Assembly (NCBI RefSeq): GCF_003049725.1
Contig: NZ_QAGM01000005.1
Coordinates: 1 to 64,000 of the forward strand
Source of the DNA: Oceanimonas marisflavi
Lineage (GTDB): Bacteria > Pseudomonadota > Gammaproteobacteria > Enterobacterales > Aeromonadaceae
DNA length: 64,000 bases
Direction of reading: 5' to 3'
In this document: positions 49,478 to 59,580 of the stretch, piece after piece
How positions within the stretch are numbered: the first letter of the stretch is position 1
Layout: every line of letters begins with the position of its first letter
Notes under the pieces: model-generated
What the model was told of the DNA's origin: nothing
What the model saw: the letters and a program-made list of their open reading frames with translations, nothing else
Database searches by the model: none
Translations under genes and position numbers: made by a program

Positions 49478-50172
49478 TACCCCTTCAGCAGGGCTTTCCA
49501 GTCCTGCTCTTCCCAGTGGAATTCCTGGTGCAGGTTCTGCTCCTTGCGGAAGGAGCGCAACAGGCGCTCCATGTTTTCCTTGGCCCAGCTGCCCGGCTGG
49601 CGGAAGTGGCATTTGTCGAAGTCGATCAGCCAGCTTTTGCCGCTGTCGTCCAGCAACACGTTATGACTGTTGAGATCGGCGTGATACAGGCCGGCATTAT
49701 GAAAGCGGCGAATGGTCTGACCAATGCCCTGCCACTGTTCGGCACTCAGCTCGCGCTCTTTGAGAATGGCGACCAGATCCTGCGCGTTCTGAATACGGGT
49801 AAGAATAATATCGGCCCGGTAAACAAAGTTGGAACGGATCATGCGCGCGGCGCAGGGGCGCGGCACCGGCAGTCCCTTGCGGTACAGCTTGGTCAGCACG
49901 GTAAACTCGGCCATGGCCCGGCTTTTGGACTCGGCTACGTGCAGGAAGGTGTCTTCCATCACCCGGCCGATCATGCCGCCCCGGTAGTAGTGACGCAGCA
50001 CCTTGTGGCCCACCTCGTCTTCCACAAACCAGGTGGTGTTGCGCCCCACCGATTTGCCGCGAATGGCGTCCTGCTCACGCCAGTAATCGATTTCAAAAAA
50101 ATCCCGGTGAAAGTCGCCAAAGCATTCCGGGTCGTACCAGATAATCTCGGAGCCGTGCTCAATTCGTTCCAT
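49462..50172 (-). CDS. kdkA: Kdo kinase (3-deoxy-D-manno-octulosonic acid kinase)
   Basis: Phosphorylates the 4-position of inner-core Kdo, 236 residues. It has a protein-kinase-like fold with AEFTVLTKLYRKGLPVPRP (hinge), catalytic loop LYHADLNSHNVLLDD and metal-binding WLIDFDKCHFR. This is the KdkA family, so far typical of Haemophilus, Vibrio, Aeromonas and relatives. ATG 50172 is favoured because the G6 run sits 6 nt upstream; ATG 50178 is too close. It is convergent with waaA and divergent from the next GT9 gene. Confidence 0.95.
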   Translation of the reverse strand: MERIEHGSEIIWYDPECFGDFHRDFFEIDYWREQDAIRGKSVGRNTTWFVEDEVGHKVLRHYYRGGMIGRVMEDTFLHVAESKSRAMAEFTVLTKLYRKGLPVPRPCAARMIRSNFVYRADIILTRIQNAQDLVAILKERELSAEQWQGIGQTIRRFHNAGLYHADLNSHNVLLDDSGKSWLIDFDKCHFRQPGSWAKENMERLLRSFRKEQNLHQEFHWEEQDWKALLKGYYRGS

Positions 50173-50258
50173 TGCCATCCCCCCAGCGAAAAGCCGAATT
50201 TTACATGGCCGAAAAGGCTTTGCATAATGCCGGACTCCAATTCCACAAGAGTTTCCTT

Positions 50259-51320
50259 ATGGCACTGTTCACCTCGGCCCCCGAGTCTCTGTGTTTGCTG
50301 CGCCTGTCTGCCATTGGCGACTGCTGCCATGCGGTGGCGCTGGTACAGGCCATACAACGCCAGTGGCCACAAACCCGCATAACCTGGATCACCGGCAAGG
50401 TTGAAGCCCAACTGCTGTGCCAGTTGCCCGATGTTGAAATCATCAGCTTCGACAAAAGCGCCGGCTGGCAAGGCTACCGCCGGTTGTGGCGGCAACTGCG
50501 TGGCCGTCGCTTCGACGCCTTGCTGCACATGCAGGCGGCCATGCGCGCCAGCATTGCCAGCCTGGGCATTCGCGCCAAATACCGCCTGGGTTTTGAGCGG
50601 GAGCGCGCCAAGGACGGTCAGTGGCTGTTTACCAATCTCAAGGTCACCGCCAGTGGTGAGCACGTGGCCGACGGCTTTATGAGCTTTGGCGAGGCGCTCG
50701 GGCTGCAGAAGACAAAGCCGCAGTGGAGCTGGCCATGCTCACAACAGGAGCTGGCGCAGGCCGCCCAGTATAAGGACAAGCGTCCGCTGTTGCTGATCTG
50801 CCCCGCCGCCAGCAAGGCCTACAAGAACTGGACCGCCGAGGGCTATGCCGCTTTGGCCGACCATGCTCATCACAAAGGAATGAAGGTAATACTGATCGGC
50901 AGCCCGGCCAGAATGGAGCGGGAGCTGGCAACGAAGATTGAGCGGCTCACCGATAACATCAACGAAAATCTGGTGGGACAGACCAGCCTGCCCGGACTGA
51001 TGGCGCTTATCCAAACCGCCACTCTGGTGGTGGCCCCCGACACCGGCCCGGCGCACATGGCCACCCTCACCGGCACCCCTGTGCTGGGGCTCTATGCCCA
51101 CCACAACCCGGCCCGCACCGGCCCCTACCACTGCCGGGATTATGTGGTCAGCGTCTACGAAGAGGCCCTGCTGGCGGAAACCGGTAAAACGCCGGCCGAG
51201 CTGCCCTGGCGCACCCGGGTCAAGGATGAGCACGCCATGAAGCGCATCACCATAGAGCGAGTAATCGCGCAATTCGACCGCATCTGCGGTGATTTCCATT
51301 TATTACAGGAGCCGTCATGA
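50259..51320 (+). CDS. GT9 family glycosyltransferase (heptosyltransferase I-like)
   Basis: This transferase has about 353 residues, with [67 protein letters not shown] and [28 protein letters not shown]. It resembles heptosyltransferase I (WaaC) and WaaQ; the SAIGD motif fits WaaC, but the true acceptor is not determinable. The ATG at 50259 after AAGAG is preferred; the frame is open to 50172, overlapping kdkA. The stop overlaps the next start (ATGA). Confidence 0.85.
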   Translation: MALFTSAPESLCLLRLSAIGDCCHAVALVQAIQRQWPQTRITWITGKVEAQLLCQLPDVEIISFDKSAGWQGYRRLWRQLRGRRFDALLHMQAAMRASIASLGIRAKYRLGFERERAKDGQWLFTNLKVTASGEHVADGFMSFGEALGLQKTKPQWSWPCSQQELAQAAQYKDKRPLLLICPAASKAYKNWTAEGYAALADHAHHKGMKVILIGSPARMERELATKIERLTDNINENLVGQTSLPGLMALIQTATLVVAPDTGPAHMATLTGTPVLGLYAHHNPARTGPYHCRDYVVSVYEEALLAETGKTPAELPWRTRVKDEHAMKRITIERVIAQFDRICGDFHLLQEPS

Positions 51321-52093
51321 GCCGCCCTACCCTTGCCGCCGTGTTAATCGTCAAAAACGAGGCCGACAATCTGGCCGAGTGCCTTGCAACCCTGGACTGG
51401 GTGGATGAAATCGTGGTGATGGACTCGGGCAGTACGGACGCCACTCAGGCCGTGGCCGAGGCCGCCGGCGCCCGCTTTTTTGTCAACGATCAGTGGCCGG
51501 GCTTTGGCCCTCAGCGCCGGCTGGCCCAGAGCAAGGTCAATTCTGACTGGGTGCTGTGGGTAGACGCCGACGAGCGGGTCACCCCGGAGCTGCGTGCCAG
51601 CATCGAAGCGGTGCTGGAAAGTCCCGCCGATAACACCGTCTATTCCATTCCCCGCCTGTCCTGGGTGTTTGGCCGCTATATTCGCCACTGCGGCTGGTAT
51701 CCGGACCGGGTGTTACGGCTCTACCCCAAAGCACTGACTGGCTATAACGACGCCCTGGTGCATGAAAAGGTAGAGATTGGCCCCGGCATGAAAATTGCGC
51801 CGCTCAAGGGCGATCTGCTGCACTACACCTACCGGGATCTGCAGCATTATCTGGTGAAATCGGCAGGCTATGCCGCCGCCTGGGCCGAGCAGCGCCAGCG
51901 GCGCGGCAAGAAAGGCTCACTCTCACAGGGCCTGCTCCACGGCATTGGCTGTTTTATGAAAATGTATGTGCTCAAGGCCGGCTTTCTTGACGGCAAGCAG
52001 GGGCTGCTGCTCAGCCTGCTGTCGGCCCATTCCACCTTTGTGAAATACGCCGACCTCTGGATCAGGACAGAAACCCAGCCGCCCAGGGACTGA
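51317..52093 (+). CDS. waaE: LPS core glycosyltransferase, GT2 family (WaaE/KdtX type)
   Basis: This 258-residue GT-A glycosyltransferase resembles the beta-1,4-glucosyltransferase WaaE that adds glucose to heptose I in Klebsiella and relatives. It has [57 protein letters not shown] (DxD) and [18 protein letters not shown]-terminal hydrophobic region may associate with the membrane. It is coupled to the upstream GT9 gene by ATGA, and its last 32 nt overlap the convergent GT9 gene. Confidence 0.85.
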   Translation: MSRPTLAAVLIVKNEADNLAECLATLDWVDEIVVMDSGSTDATQAVAEAAGARFFVNDQWPGFGPQRRLAQSKVNSDWVLWVDADERVTPELRASIEAVLESPADNTVYSIPRLSWVFGRYIRHCGWYPDRVLRLYPKALTGYNDALVHEKVEIGPGMKIAPLKGDLLHYTYRDLQHYLVKSAGYAAAWAEQRQRRGKKGSLSQGLLHGIGCFMKMYVLKAGFLDGKQGLLLSLLSAHSTFVKYADLWIRTETQPPRD

Positions 52094-53081
52094 CCTTTTC
52101 GGCCACTGAATTGATATCCACACTGCTCATGTCTTCGGCTTCCGCTCCTGCCGGCGGATGAAACGCCAGATGGCGGCCCTCGCTGTTAAGGGGCCGCCAG
52201 CGCAGCGGGGTCGCCGAGCGGCGCAGGGGAAAGAATCCCACCGTGGGCACATCCAGGGCGGCGGCAATATGCAGCGGTCCGGTACTGCCGGCCACAAACA
52301 GCTGGCCACAGGCCAGCAGCCGGCAAAAGTCCGGCAGCGGCAAGCCACTGGCTACCACAGCCCCTTCTCCCGCCATATTGGCCACTTCTTTCGCCAGCGC
52401 TTCTTCCCCCGGGCCGGCGGTCAGCACCGGCTGTGCGGCGGGAAAGTCCGCCTGTAACCGGTCAATAAACCCGGCGTACTGTCTGGCACTCAGGTTATTG
52501 GCGGATCCGCCGCTGCCGGTATGCACCAGTAGCCAAGGCCGGCCGGCATCAATACCAAGCGCTTGCGCTTGCTGCTCACGAAACGCCACCAGTTCACCGG
52601 CATCAAAGCCCAGATAGGGTGTGGTCGGCTCTACCGGCGTAATGCCGTTTTTAGTCAGAAAGGCCCGCACCAGATCCAGGTTGTATTCGAATTCCGGCTT
52701 GGCGGACTCGGACCGGCGCTGCTTTACCCTGTGGTTGTAAAGCACCTGCGCCAACTTGGTGGCCGGAGCCCAGCGCTGGGCAATACCCGCCTGCCACATC
52801 AGCTTTGCGTTGCGAAAGTTGGAGAACAGGCAGATAACAGCGTCGAAATTGCCTTCCTTGAGCCGTTTCAGCAGCTGCTTTTGCGCGGTAGCGTCGCCGT
52901 TTTTACCCGGATCCGCCAGCACTGTATCGATGCCGGGGCACAGCCCGGCCAGGGGCCGGGTATAGCCCGGCACCAGGGCGGTAATATGACAGTCGAGGGA
53001 TGCCTTCAGCATGGCAAAGGCCGGCCAGGCCAGCATAAAATCGCCGATCTTGTCGTTGCGTACCACCAGTATTCGTTTCAT
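52062..53081 (-). CDS. GT9 family glycosyltransferase (heptosyltransferase-like)
   Basis: This 339-residue protein has [21 protein letters not shown], a family Asp motif, [19 protein letters not shown] and [29 protein letters not shown]. It is a fourth GT9 protein in the locus. The ATG at 53081 is preferred over TTG 53084. Its 3' end overlaps the waaE-type gene by 32 nt in the opposite direction, and the TnpB element is inserted directly beyond its start codon, which may have displaced its promoter. Confidence 0.85.
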   Translation of the reverse strand: MKRILVVRNDKIGDFMLAWPAFAMLKASLDCHITALVPGYTRPLAGLCPGIDTVLADPGKNGDATAQKQLLKRLKEGNFDAVICLFSNFRNAKLMWQAGIAQRWAPATKLAQVLYNHRVKQRRSESAKPEFEYNLDLVRAFLTKNGITPVEPTTPYLGFDAGELVAFREQQAQALGIDAGRPWLLVHTGSGGSANNLSARQYAGFIDRLQADFPAAQPVLTAGPGEEALAKEVANMAGEGAVVASGLPLPDFCRLLACGQLFVAGSTGPLHIAAALDVPTVGFFPLRRSATPLRWRPLNSEGRHLAFHPPAGAEAEDMSSVDINSVAEKVSPWAAGFLS

Positions 53082-53098
53082 CAATTTTGCGCGGGAAA

Positions 53099-53119
53099 CC
53101 CCGTCCTTTCAGGGCGGGG
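53099..53119 (+). repeat. left hairpin resembling an IS605 right end
   Basis: CCCCGTCC-TTTCA-GGGCGGGG forms an 8-bp stem followed by AGG. It is close in form and orientation to the right-end hairpin at 54369-54386, so this might be a left-end structure or the remnant of an earlier insertion. Confidence 0.55.
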
Positions 53120-53212
53120 AGGGATAGCGCGGCGGCGTCAGCCGCCCCTGTTCCCGCTCCTCCGTTTTAAGTTGGCTGCCATCTTCACATAAATGATACT
53201 AAACTGTGAGGC

Positions 53213-54358
53213 ATGATAAAGCGCGCCTATAAATATCGGTTTTACCCAACGCCTGAACAAACTGAGCTGCTGGCTCAGACCTTCGGCTGTGTGCGTTTTG
53301 TCTATAACGCCATACTGCGCTGGCGTACCGATGCCTTTTACCAACGGCAGGAAAAAATCGGCTATGTCGGCGCCAACGCCCGACTGACCGAACTCAAGAA
53401 AGATCCTGAGTTGGCGTTTCTGTCTGAGGTGTCGTGTGTGCCGTTACAGCAATGCCTGCGCCACCAGCAAACTGCGTTCAAGAACTTCTTTGAAGGCCGC
53501 GCCAGGTACCCGGCATTCAAGAGCAAGCGGCATCGCCAGTCGGCGGAGTTTACCCGCTCCGCCTTTAAATACCGGGACGGCAAGCTGTATCTGGCCAAGA
53601 GCAAAACCCCGCTGAATATTCGCTGGAGCCGTGAACTACCAGGCGAGCCCAGTACCGTAACCGTTTCCAAAGACTCGGCAGGCCGCTACTTTGTGAGCTG
53701 CCTGTGCGAGTTCGAGCCCCGCAAACTGCCGGTTACCCCCAACATGACCGGCATTGATCTGGGCCTGAAAGATCTGTTTATCACCGATAAGGGTGAACGG
53801 GTCGGCAATCCCCGCCATACCGCAAAATACGCCACCAGACTGGCCAGGACGCAGCGCCGACTGAGCAAGAAAAAGCTCGGCTCGGCCAACCGCGCCAAGG
53901 CCCGGCAGAAGGTGGCGAAACTTCACGCCAAAATCTCCGATTGCCGACAGGACAACTTGCACAAGCTGTCCCGCAGATTGATTAACGAGAACCAAGTGAT
54001 CTGCGTCGAATCCCTGAAAGTGAAAAACATGATCCGCAATCCTTCCCTTAGCAAAGCTATTGCCGACGCTGGCTGGGGGGAGTTCGTGCGCCAGTTGGCG
54101 TACAAGGCGGAATGGGCCGGGCGCTCACTGGTTGCCATTGACCAGTGGTTTTCCAGCACCAAGCGCTGCTCGGGTTGCGGGCACACCTTATCGTCGCTGC
54201 CGTTGTCGGTCAGGAAATGGAGCTGCCCCGAGTGTGGTGCACACCATGACCGCGACATCAACGCCGCAGCCAACATTAAAGCCGCCGGGCTGGCGGTGTT
54301 AGCCCTTGGAGAGAATGTAAGTGGCATGGGGTCAGTGTCCGTGTCCTGTTCTCGATGA
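53213..54358 (+). CDS. tnpB: TnpB, RNA-guided nuclease of IS605-type element
   Basis: TnpB proteins are RNA-guided DNA nucleases that use an RNA from the element's 3' end and are ancestors of Cas12. This 381-residue copy is complete: MIKRAYKYRFYPTPEQTELL and FGCVRFVYNAIL at the N-terminus, RuvC Asp in MTGIDLGLKDLFITDKG, Glu in VICVESLKVKNMI, a zinc ribbon CSGCGH/CPECGAHHDRDINAAANI holding the last Asp. All three catalytic acidic residues are present, so activity is plausible. The omega-RNA would span the 3' end of the gene and the right hairpin, with its guide read from the flank beginning near 54397. It sits between the GT9 gene and coaD. Confidence 0.93.
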   Translation: MIKRAYKYRFYPTPEQTELLAQTFGCVRFVYNAILRWRTDAFYQRQEKIGYVGANARLTELKKDPELAFLSEVSCVPLQQCLRHQQTAFKNFFEGRARYPAFKSKRHRQSAEFTRSAFKYRDGKLYLAKSKTPLNIRWSRELPGEPSTVTVSKDSAGRYFVSCLCEFEPRKLPVTPNMTGIDLGLKDLFITDKGERVGNPRHTAKYATRLARTQRRLSKKKLGSANRAKARQKVAKLHAKISDCRQDNLHKLSRRLINENQVICVESLKVKNMIRNPSLSKAIADAGWGEFVRQLAYKAEWAGRSLVAIDQWFSSTKRCSGCGHTLSSLPLSVRKWSCPECGAHHDRDINAAANIKAAGLAVLALGENVSGMGSVSVSCSR

Positions 54359-54368
54359 ATTGGGAATC

Positions 54369-54959
<591 letters not shown>

Positions 54960-54965
54960 ACTTTC

Positions 54966-55025
54966 CGTGAGGGGTGAAGGGTAAGGCGATGGGCTCCTCA
55001 CTCCTTTCGCCTCACTCCTCACACG
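54966..55025. repeat. heptad-rich fold-back repeat, copy 2
   Basis: After the coaD stop, G-rich heptads (TGAGGGG, TGAAGGG, TAAGGCG) are followed by complementary pyrimidine-rich heptads (TCCTCAC, TCACTCC). They are of the same design as 6073-6136 and again lie between two convergent genes (coaD and mutM). Confidence 0.6.
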
Positions 55026-55028
55026 CCC

Positions 55029-55841
55029 TCACCGCTGGCAGCGCCCGCAATACACGGTGCTGCGGCCATTCATGCGGATTTCCTTTAGCAGGCCGCCGCA
55101 TTGCATGCAGGGCTGCCCGGCCCGGCCGTAGACCTGCAGCTCCTGCACGAAATAGCCGGGCTTGCCGTCGCTGCCGGTAAAGTCCTTGAGGGTGGTGCCC
55201 CCCTGACCAATGGCCCGGGCCAGCACGGTCTTGATTTCATCCGCCAGTTTCAGGTAACGCGCCCGGCTGATGCTGCCCGCTTCCCGCTGGGGGTGAATAC
55301 CCGCCGCAAACAGCGACTCGTTGGCGTAGATGTTGCCCACCCCCACCACGGTATGGTTGTCCATAATGAACTGCTTCACCGCGGTCTTGCGCCCCCGGCT
55401 GCGGGTGAACAGGTGGTCGCCGTCAAAGTCATCGGTGAGCGGCTCCGGGCCCAGCTTTGCCAGCAGAGGGTGTTGCTCTGCGGGCTCGCGGGTCCACAGC
55501 AGGCAGCCAAAGCGGCGCGGGTCGTTCAGCCGCAGCAGCTTGCCATTGGCAAATTCAATGTCTACATGATCGTGCTTGCCTGCCGGCGTGCCGTGGGGCA
55601 GCACCTTGAGGTTGCCGGACATGCCCAGGTGCAGAATGGCGGTGCCCCAGTCGGTTTCCAGCAACAGATACTTGGCCCGGCGGCGAATGCCGGTTACGGT
55701 CAGTCCGGTGAGCTCCTGGATCTCCGCCGGCACCGGCCAGCGCAGGCTGGCATTGCGTACCACCACCCGCATCACCGACTCTCCCAGCAGGTGCGGGGTA
55801 ATGCCCAGACGACTGACTTCCACTTCCGGTAATTCCGGCAT
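55029..55841 (-). CDS. mutM: formamidopyrimidine-DNA glycosylase (Fpg/MutM)
   Basis: Base-excision repair glycosylase/AP lyase for 8-oxoguanine. It has 270 residues (E. coli 269). After Met removal the N-terminal Pro of [10 protein letters not shown] is the nucleophile, so the start must be ATG 55841, not the ATG two codons upstream. It has [13 protein letters not shown], the [18 protein letters not shown] helix-two-turn-helix and the C-terminal zinc finger CMQCGG/CGRCQR. It is convergent with coaD. Confidence 0.98.
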   Translation of the reverse strand: MPELPEVEVSRLGITPHLLGESVMRVVVRNASLRWPVPAEIQELTGLTVTGIRRRAKYLLLETDWGTAILHLGMSGNLKVLPHGTPAGKHDHVDIEFANGKLLRLNDPRRFGCLLWTREPAEQHPLLAKLGPEPLTDDFDGDHLFTRSRGRKTAVKQFIMDNHTVVGVGNIYANESLFAAGIHPQREAGSISRARYLKLADEIKTVLARAIGQGGTTLKDFTGSDGKPGYFVQELQVYGRAGQPCMQCGGLLKEIRMNGRSTVYCGRCQR

Positions 55842-55893
55842 TCGCACTCTCCTTTCTTCAACGCGGCGGCAGTATAGCCCGGGCGACGAGCAT

Positions 55894-55922
55894 AAAAAAA
55901 CCCGGCCGAAGCCGGGTTTTTT
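55894..55922. terminator. intrinsic terminator between mutM and rpmG
   Basis: Perfect stem CCCGGC-CGAA-GCCGGG flanked by A7 and T6. On the minus strand it follows the rpmBG operon by 14 nt, and it is usable in both directions. Confidence 0.9.
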
Positions 55923-55936
55923 GAGAGGGCAAAATC

Positions 55937-56107
55937 TTACTTGATTTTGCCTTCCTTGTAGATCACATGCTGACGAACAACGGGATCAAACTTTTTGATT
56001 TCCATTTTTTCGGGCATGTTGCGCTTGTTCTTGGTAGTGGTGTAGAAGTGACCAGTACCGGCGCTGGAGTTCAGGCGGATTTTCTCGCGAATACCTTTAG
56101 CAGCCAT
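55937..56107 (-). CDS. rpmG: 50S ribosomal protein L33
   Basis: Ribosomal protein L33, 56 residues (E. coli 55): begins [20 protein letters not shown], has the [20 protein letters not shown] segment, and ends EGKIK. It has no zinc cysteines, so it is the C-minus form. It lies 11 bp after rpmB in the same operon, with GGAGATAA before the ATG, and ends at the terminator 55894-55922. Confidence 0.97.
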   Translation of the reverse strand: MAAKGIREKIRLNSSAGTGHFYTTTKNKRNMPEKMEIKKFDPVVRQHVIYKEGKIK

Positions 56108-56118
56108 GGGTTATCTCC

Positions 56119-56355
56119 TTAGACCTTTTCGCCACGGGCACGCAGGTCAGCCAGGACGCTGTCGATACCTTTCTTGTCGATAATACGCATACCCTTGGTG
56201 GTGATGCGCAGTTTTACAAAACGCTTTTCGCTCTCAACCCAGAAACGGTGAGTTTGCAGGTTGGGCAGGAAGCGACGCTTGGTGGCGTTGTTCGCGTGAG
56301 AGCGGTTGTTACCAACAGCTGGCCGCTTACCAGTTACTTGGCATACTTTAGACAT
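56119..56355 (-). CDS. rpmB: 50S ribosomal protein L28
   Basis: Ribosomal protein L28, 78 residues as in E. coli: [39 protein letters not shown] and the terminal RARGEKV. ATG 56355 is the family start; the frame runs five codons further. A strong promoter is at 56436-56464, and a leader hairpin CCCCGA/TCGGGG at about 56398-56420 could be an autoregulatory site. It is first in rpmB-rpmG. Confidence 0.98.
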   Translation of the reverse strand: MSKVCQVTGKRPAVGNNRSHANNATKRRFLPNLQTHRFWVESEKRFVKLRITTKGMRIIDKKGIDSVLADLRARGEKV

Positions 56356-56435
56356 GTCAGTCTTCTCCAAAACTTACTTTTGCTCGAGCAATGATACCCC
56401 GATTGGCCGTCTTTCGGGGCAAAATAAGGCGGCAA

Positions 56436-56464
56436 TTTATACAGCAAATTCAGCTCGAGATCAA
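56436..56464 (-). promoter_or_regulatory. sigma-70 promoter for rpmBG
   Basis: On the minus strand TTGATC (56459-56464), 17 bp, TATAAA (56436-56441), about 80 nt upstream of the rpmB start. Confidence 0.65.
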
Positions 56465-56486
56465 CAACAAGCCGAACGCCCGGCAT

Positions 56487-57161
56487 TCAAAGCCAGCCAC
56501 GCTCGGCAAAAGATACGGTTTCGCCGTCGCCGACAACCAGATGGTCCAGCACGCGAATATCCAGCAGCCCCAGGGCGGCCTGTATACGCTCGGTGATCAT
56601 GCGATCCGCCCGGCTGGGCTCGGCCACTCCGGACGGGTGATTATGCACCAAAATTACGGCGGCGGCACCCTGCTTGAGCGCCAGGGCGACGATTTCCCGC
56701 GGATACACCGCCGCCGCATCCAGGGTGCCAAAAAACAGCTCGTGAAACTCAATGACCCTGTGCTGGTTGTCGAGCAGCAGCAGGGCAAACACCTCCCGGG
56801 GCTGATCCCTGAGTTTCAGTTGCAGAAACTCCCGGGTCAGGTCCGGACTGGTGAGGGCATGCTCCCGCCTTATGCGCTCCTCCAGAAAACGACGCATCAG
56901 CTCCATGCAGGCCTTTAATTGCACATATTTGGCCAGGCCCAGACCGGGCCCTTCGCAAAACTGGCGCGCCTCCGCCTGCATCAGGCCGCGTAATGAACCG
57001 AACTGCTCAAGCAGGGTGCGGGCCAGGGTCACGGCGTCCATGCCTTTGGCGCCGGTACGCAGAAAAATGGCCAGCAGCTCGGCGTCCGTCAGACTGCCGG
57101 CGCCCCGGCTCAGCAGCTTTTCCCGTGGACGATCATCTTCCGGCCAGTCCTTGATGCTCAT
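56487..57161 (-). CDS. radC: RadC family JAB1/MPN (JAMM) domain protein
   Basis: This 224-residue protein has an N-terminal helix-hairpin-helix region ([22 protein letters not shown]) and a C-terminal JAMM metalloprotease-like domain with [19 protein letters not shown] (zinc ligands). Despite the name, a direct role in DNA repair is doubtful. ATG 57161 follows AAGGAGG; a much longer open frame to 58400 is antisense to coaBC and not coding. The order radC-coaBC divergent with rpmBG nearby matches E. coli. Confidence 0.93.
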   Translation of the reverse strand: MSIKDWPEDDRPREKLLSRGAGSLTDAELLAIFLRTGAKGMDAVTLARTLLEQFGSLRGLMQAEARQFCEGPGLGLAKYVQLKACMELMRRFLEERIRREHALTSPDLTREFLQLKLRDQPREVFALLLLDNQHRVIEFHELFFGTLDAAAVYPREIVALALKQGAAAVILVHNHPSGVAEPSRADRMITERIQAALGLLDIRVLDHLVVGDGETVSFAERGWL

Positions 57162-57269
57162 GCCAATGCCCTCCTTCTGCAGCACGATGGGGTCCGGAAG
57201 GTTAAGCCTAGCCCACAGCGGGAAACGATTGTGATAATCTTGCCGGCTGTACACGAGGAGACCATCGTC

Positions 57270-58478
57270 ATGTCTGTTGCAGGAAAACGCATAGTTATCG
57301 GCATTACCGGCGGCATTGCCGCCTACAAGGTGCCCGAGCTGGTACGCCGGCTCAAGGAGCGCGGCGCCGAGGTGCGCGTGATCATGACCGCCTCCGCTCA
57401 GGAATTCATTACCCCGCTCACCCTGCAGGCGGTATCCGGGGAGACGGTATCCGATGCCCTGCTCGATCCGGCGGCCGAAGCCGGCATGGGGCATATTGAA
57501 CTGGCCAAATGGGCCGACCTGCTGCTGATCGCGCCCGCCAGCGCCAATACACTGGCCCGGCTGGCGGCCGGGCTGGCGGACGACCTGCTCACGACCGTGG
57601 CGCTGGCCACGGCGGCGCCGCTGGCGGTGGCCCCGGCCATGAACCAGCAGATGTATCGTCATCCGGCCACCCAGGCCAATCTGGCCACCCTGCAGGCCCG
57701 TGGCGCTCTCATCTGGGGGCCGGCTCAGGGCGAGCAGGCCTGTGGCGACGTGGGCCCGGGCCGCATGCTTGAACCCATGGTGCTGGTGGCCGAGGTGGAG
57801 CGGCATTTTGCCCCCAAAGCCCGGCCCCTGGCGGGACTCAGGCTGATGCTCACCGCCGGCCCCACCCGTGAAGCTCTGGATCCGGTGCGTTATATCTCCA
57901 ACCACAGCTCGGGCAAGATGGGCTTTGCCCTGGCCGCCGCGGCACAGGCACTGGGCGCAGCAGTCACCCTGGTCAGCGGTCCGGTAAATCTCGCCACTCC
58001 CGCCGGTGTGCAGCGGGTGAATGTGGAAAGCGCGCAAAACATGCATAACGCCGTGATGGCCGGTATCGGTGAGCAGCACATCTTTATCGCCTGCGCCGCC
58101 GTGGCCGACTATGCGCCAAAAGTGGTGGCATCTAACAAGATCAAGAAGACCCAGGCCGACAACATGGTGCTGGAGCTGGTTAAAAATCCCGACATTGTGG
58201 CCTCGGTGGCAGCCCTGCCCCGCAAGCCGTTTACCGTGGGATTTGCCGCTGAAACCCAGGATGTGGAAAAATACGCCCTTGATAAGCTCCAGCGTAAAAA
58301 CCTCGACATGATCGCCGCCAATGACGTTTCCGGCAGCGATCGTGGCTTTAACAGCGACCAAAATGCCCTGAGCGTGTTCTGGCCCGGCGGCCAGCACCAT
58401 TTACCCCTGGCCGGCAAAACCGAGCTGGCCGAACAGTTACTGACCTTAATTGCGAAGCGATACCATGACACCCATTGA
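57270..58478 (+). CDS. coaBC: bifunctional phosphopantothenoylcysteine synthetase/decarboxylase CoaBC (Dfp)
   Basis: Two consecutive steps of coenzyme A synthesis, 402 residues (E. coli 406). The N-terminal flavin decarboxylase has [18 protein letters not shown], the catalytic His in [16 protein letters not shown] and the substrate-clamp Cys in [12 protein letters not shown]. The C-terminal CTP-dependent synthetase has [24 protein letters not shown] and KIKK. ATG 57270 follows CGAGGAG. It overlaps dut by 14 nt, so the two are coupled. It supplies the substrate later used by CoaD at 54474. Confidence 0.97.
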   Translation: MSVAGKRIVIGITGGIAAYKVPELVRRLKERGAEVRVIMTASAQEFITPLTLQAVSGETVSDALLDPAAEAGMGHIELAKWADLLLIAPASANTLARLAAGLADDLLTTVALATAAPLAVAPAMNQQMYRHPATQANLATLQARGALIWGPAQGEQACGDVGPGRMLEPMVLVAEVERHFAPKARPLAGLRLMLTAGPTREALDPVRYISNHSSGKMGFALAAAAQALGAAVTLVSGPVNLATPAGVQRVNVESAQNMHNAVMAGIGEQHIFIACAAVADYAPKVVASNKIKKTQADNMVLELVKNPDIVASVAALPRKPFTVGFAAETQDVEKYALDKLQRKNLDMIAANDVSGSDRGFNSDQNALSVFWPGGQHHLPLAGKTELAEQLLTLIAKRYHDTH

Positions 58479-58920
58479 ACTGAAAATTCTCGATCCCCGG
58501 GTTGGCACCGAGTTTCCCCTGCCCGCCTACGCCACCCCCGGCTCCGCCGGCCTGGATCTGCGCGCCTGCCTGGACGAGCCCCTGACCCTGGCACCCGGTG
58601 ATACCCAGCTGCTGCCCACCGGCCTGGCCATTCACATTCAGGATCCCGGCCTGTGCGCCACCATTTTGCCCCGCTCCGGCCTGGGCCATAAGCACGGCAT
58701 TGTGCTGGGCAATCTGGTGGGGCTGATCGACTCTGACTATCAGGGGCAGCTGATGGTATCCTGCTGGAATCGTGGCAAGGACAGTTTCACCATCGCACCC
58801 GGCGAGCGCATTGCCCAGCTGGTGATCCTGCCGGTAGTGCAGGCCCAGTTCACCCTGGTGGATGAATTTGATCAAAGCGAGCGGGGAGAAGGCGGATTCG
58901 GCTCTTCCGGTCGCCACTAA
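58465..58920 (+). CDS. dut: deoxyuridine 5'-triphosphate nucleotidohydrolase
   Basis: dUTPase hydrolyses dUTP to dUMP, preventing uracil in DNA and supplying thymidylate. It has 151 residues (E. coli 152) and forms a trimer. All five motifs are present, including [38 protein letters not shown] and the flexible C-terminal GEGGFGSSG arm. The start ATG lies inside the coaBC end; slmA follows after 16 bp. Confidence 0.98.
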   Translation: MTPIELKILDPRVGTEFPLPAYATPGSAGLDLRACLDEPLTLAPGDTQLLPTGLAIHIQDPGLCATILPRSGLGHKHGIVLGNLVGLIDSDYQGQLMVSCWNRGKDSFTIAPGERIAQLVILPVVQAQFTLVDEFDQSERGEGGFGSSGRH

Positions 58921-58936
58921 CCAACCGGACATTTGC

Positions 58937-59536
58937 ATGGCCAATAATAACCAGAACAGGAAAAACCGCAGGGAGCAGATCCTGCAGGCGCTGGCCCACA
59001 TGCTGGAAACCAGCCCGGGACAACGTATTACCACCGCCAAGCTGGCCGCGGCAGTGGGCGTATCGGAAGCCGCTCTTTACCGGCATTTTCCCAGCAAGGC
59101 GCGCATGTTTGAGGGATTAATCGACTTTATTGAGGAGTCGCTGTTTTCCCGCATCAACCTGATCCTGCAGGACGAAAAGGACAGCAGCCAGCGCCTGTGC
59201 TACATACTGCAATTGGTGCTGGGCTTTTGCGAGCGCAACCCGGGCATTACCCGCCTGCTTAACGGTGATGCCCTGCAGGGGGAGCACGAACGTCTGCTGG
59301 CGCGCATCAACCAGCTGTTTGACCGGCTGGAGACCCAGCTCAAGCAGATCATGCGCGAGCGCCGTCTGTATGAAGGTGACGGCTTTGCCGAGAACGAAAC
59401 CGTGCTGGCCAACCTGCTGCTGGCCTATGTGGAAGGCCGCATCAACCAGTATGTGCGCAGCCAGTTCAAAATAAAACCAACCCACAACTTCGACAGCCAC
59501 TGGCAACTGCTGCACCGGCAGCTGGCCGCGGTGTAA
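58937..59536 (+). CDS. slmA: nucleoid occlusion factor SlmA
   Basis: TetR-fold DNA-binding protein that blocks Z-ring formation over the nucleoid. It has 199 residues (E. coli 198). It has the N-terminal [17 protein letters not shown], helix-turn-helix [20 protein letters not shown], and a conserved C-terminal dimer domain with [16 protein letters not shown] 58937 (MANNNQNRK) is the family start. It follows dut as in E. coli (dut-slmA). Confidence 0.97.
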   Translation: MANNNQNRKNRREQILQALAHMLETSPGQRITTAKLAAAVGVSEAALYRHFPSKARMFEGLIDFIEESLFSRINLILQDEKDSSQRLCYILQLVLGFCERNPGITRLLNGDALQGEHERLLARINQLFDRLETQLKQIMRERRLYEGDGFAENETVLANLLLAYVEGRINQYVRSQFKIKPTHNFDSHWQLLHRQLAAV

Positions 59537-59580
59537 CGGCGCTCCCTCTTTAATTTAAATAACAACAGAGGCACGAGAGA

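Noticed and set aside
53213-54358. Cas12f or CRISPR effector
   Set aside because: The protein fits IS605 TnpB in length and motifs, and no CRISPR repeats or other cas genes are present.
56487-58400. 637-codon minus-strand frame joining radC to sequence antisense to coaBC
   Set aside because: Only the first 675 nt match a family (RadC); the rest mirrors coaBC codons and is a GC-rich shadow frame.
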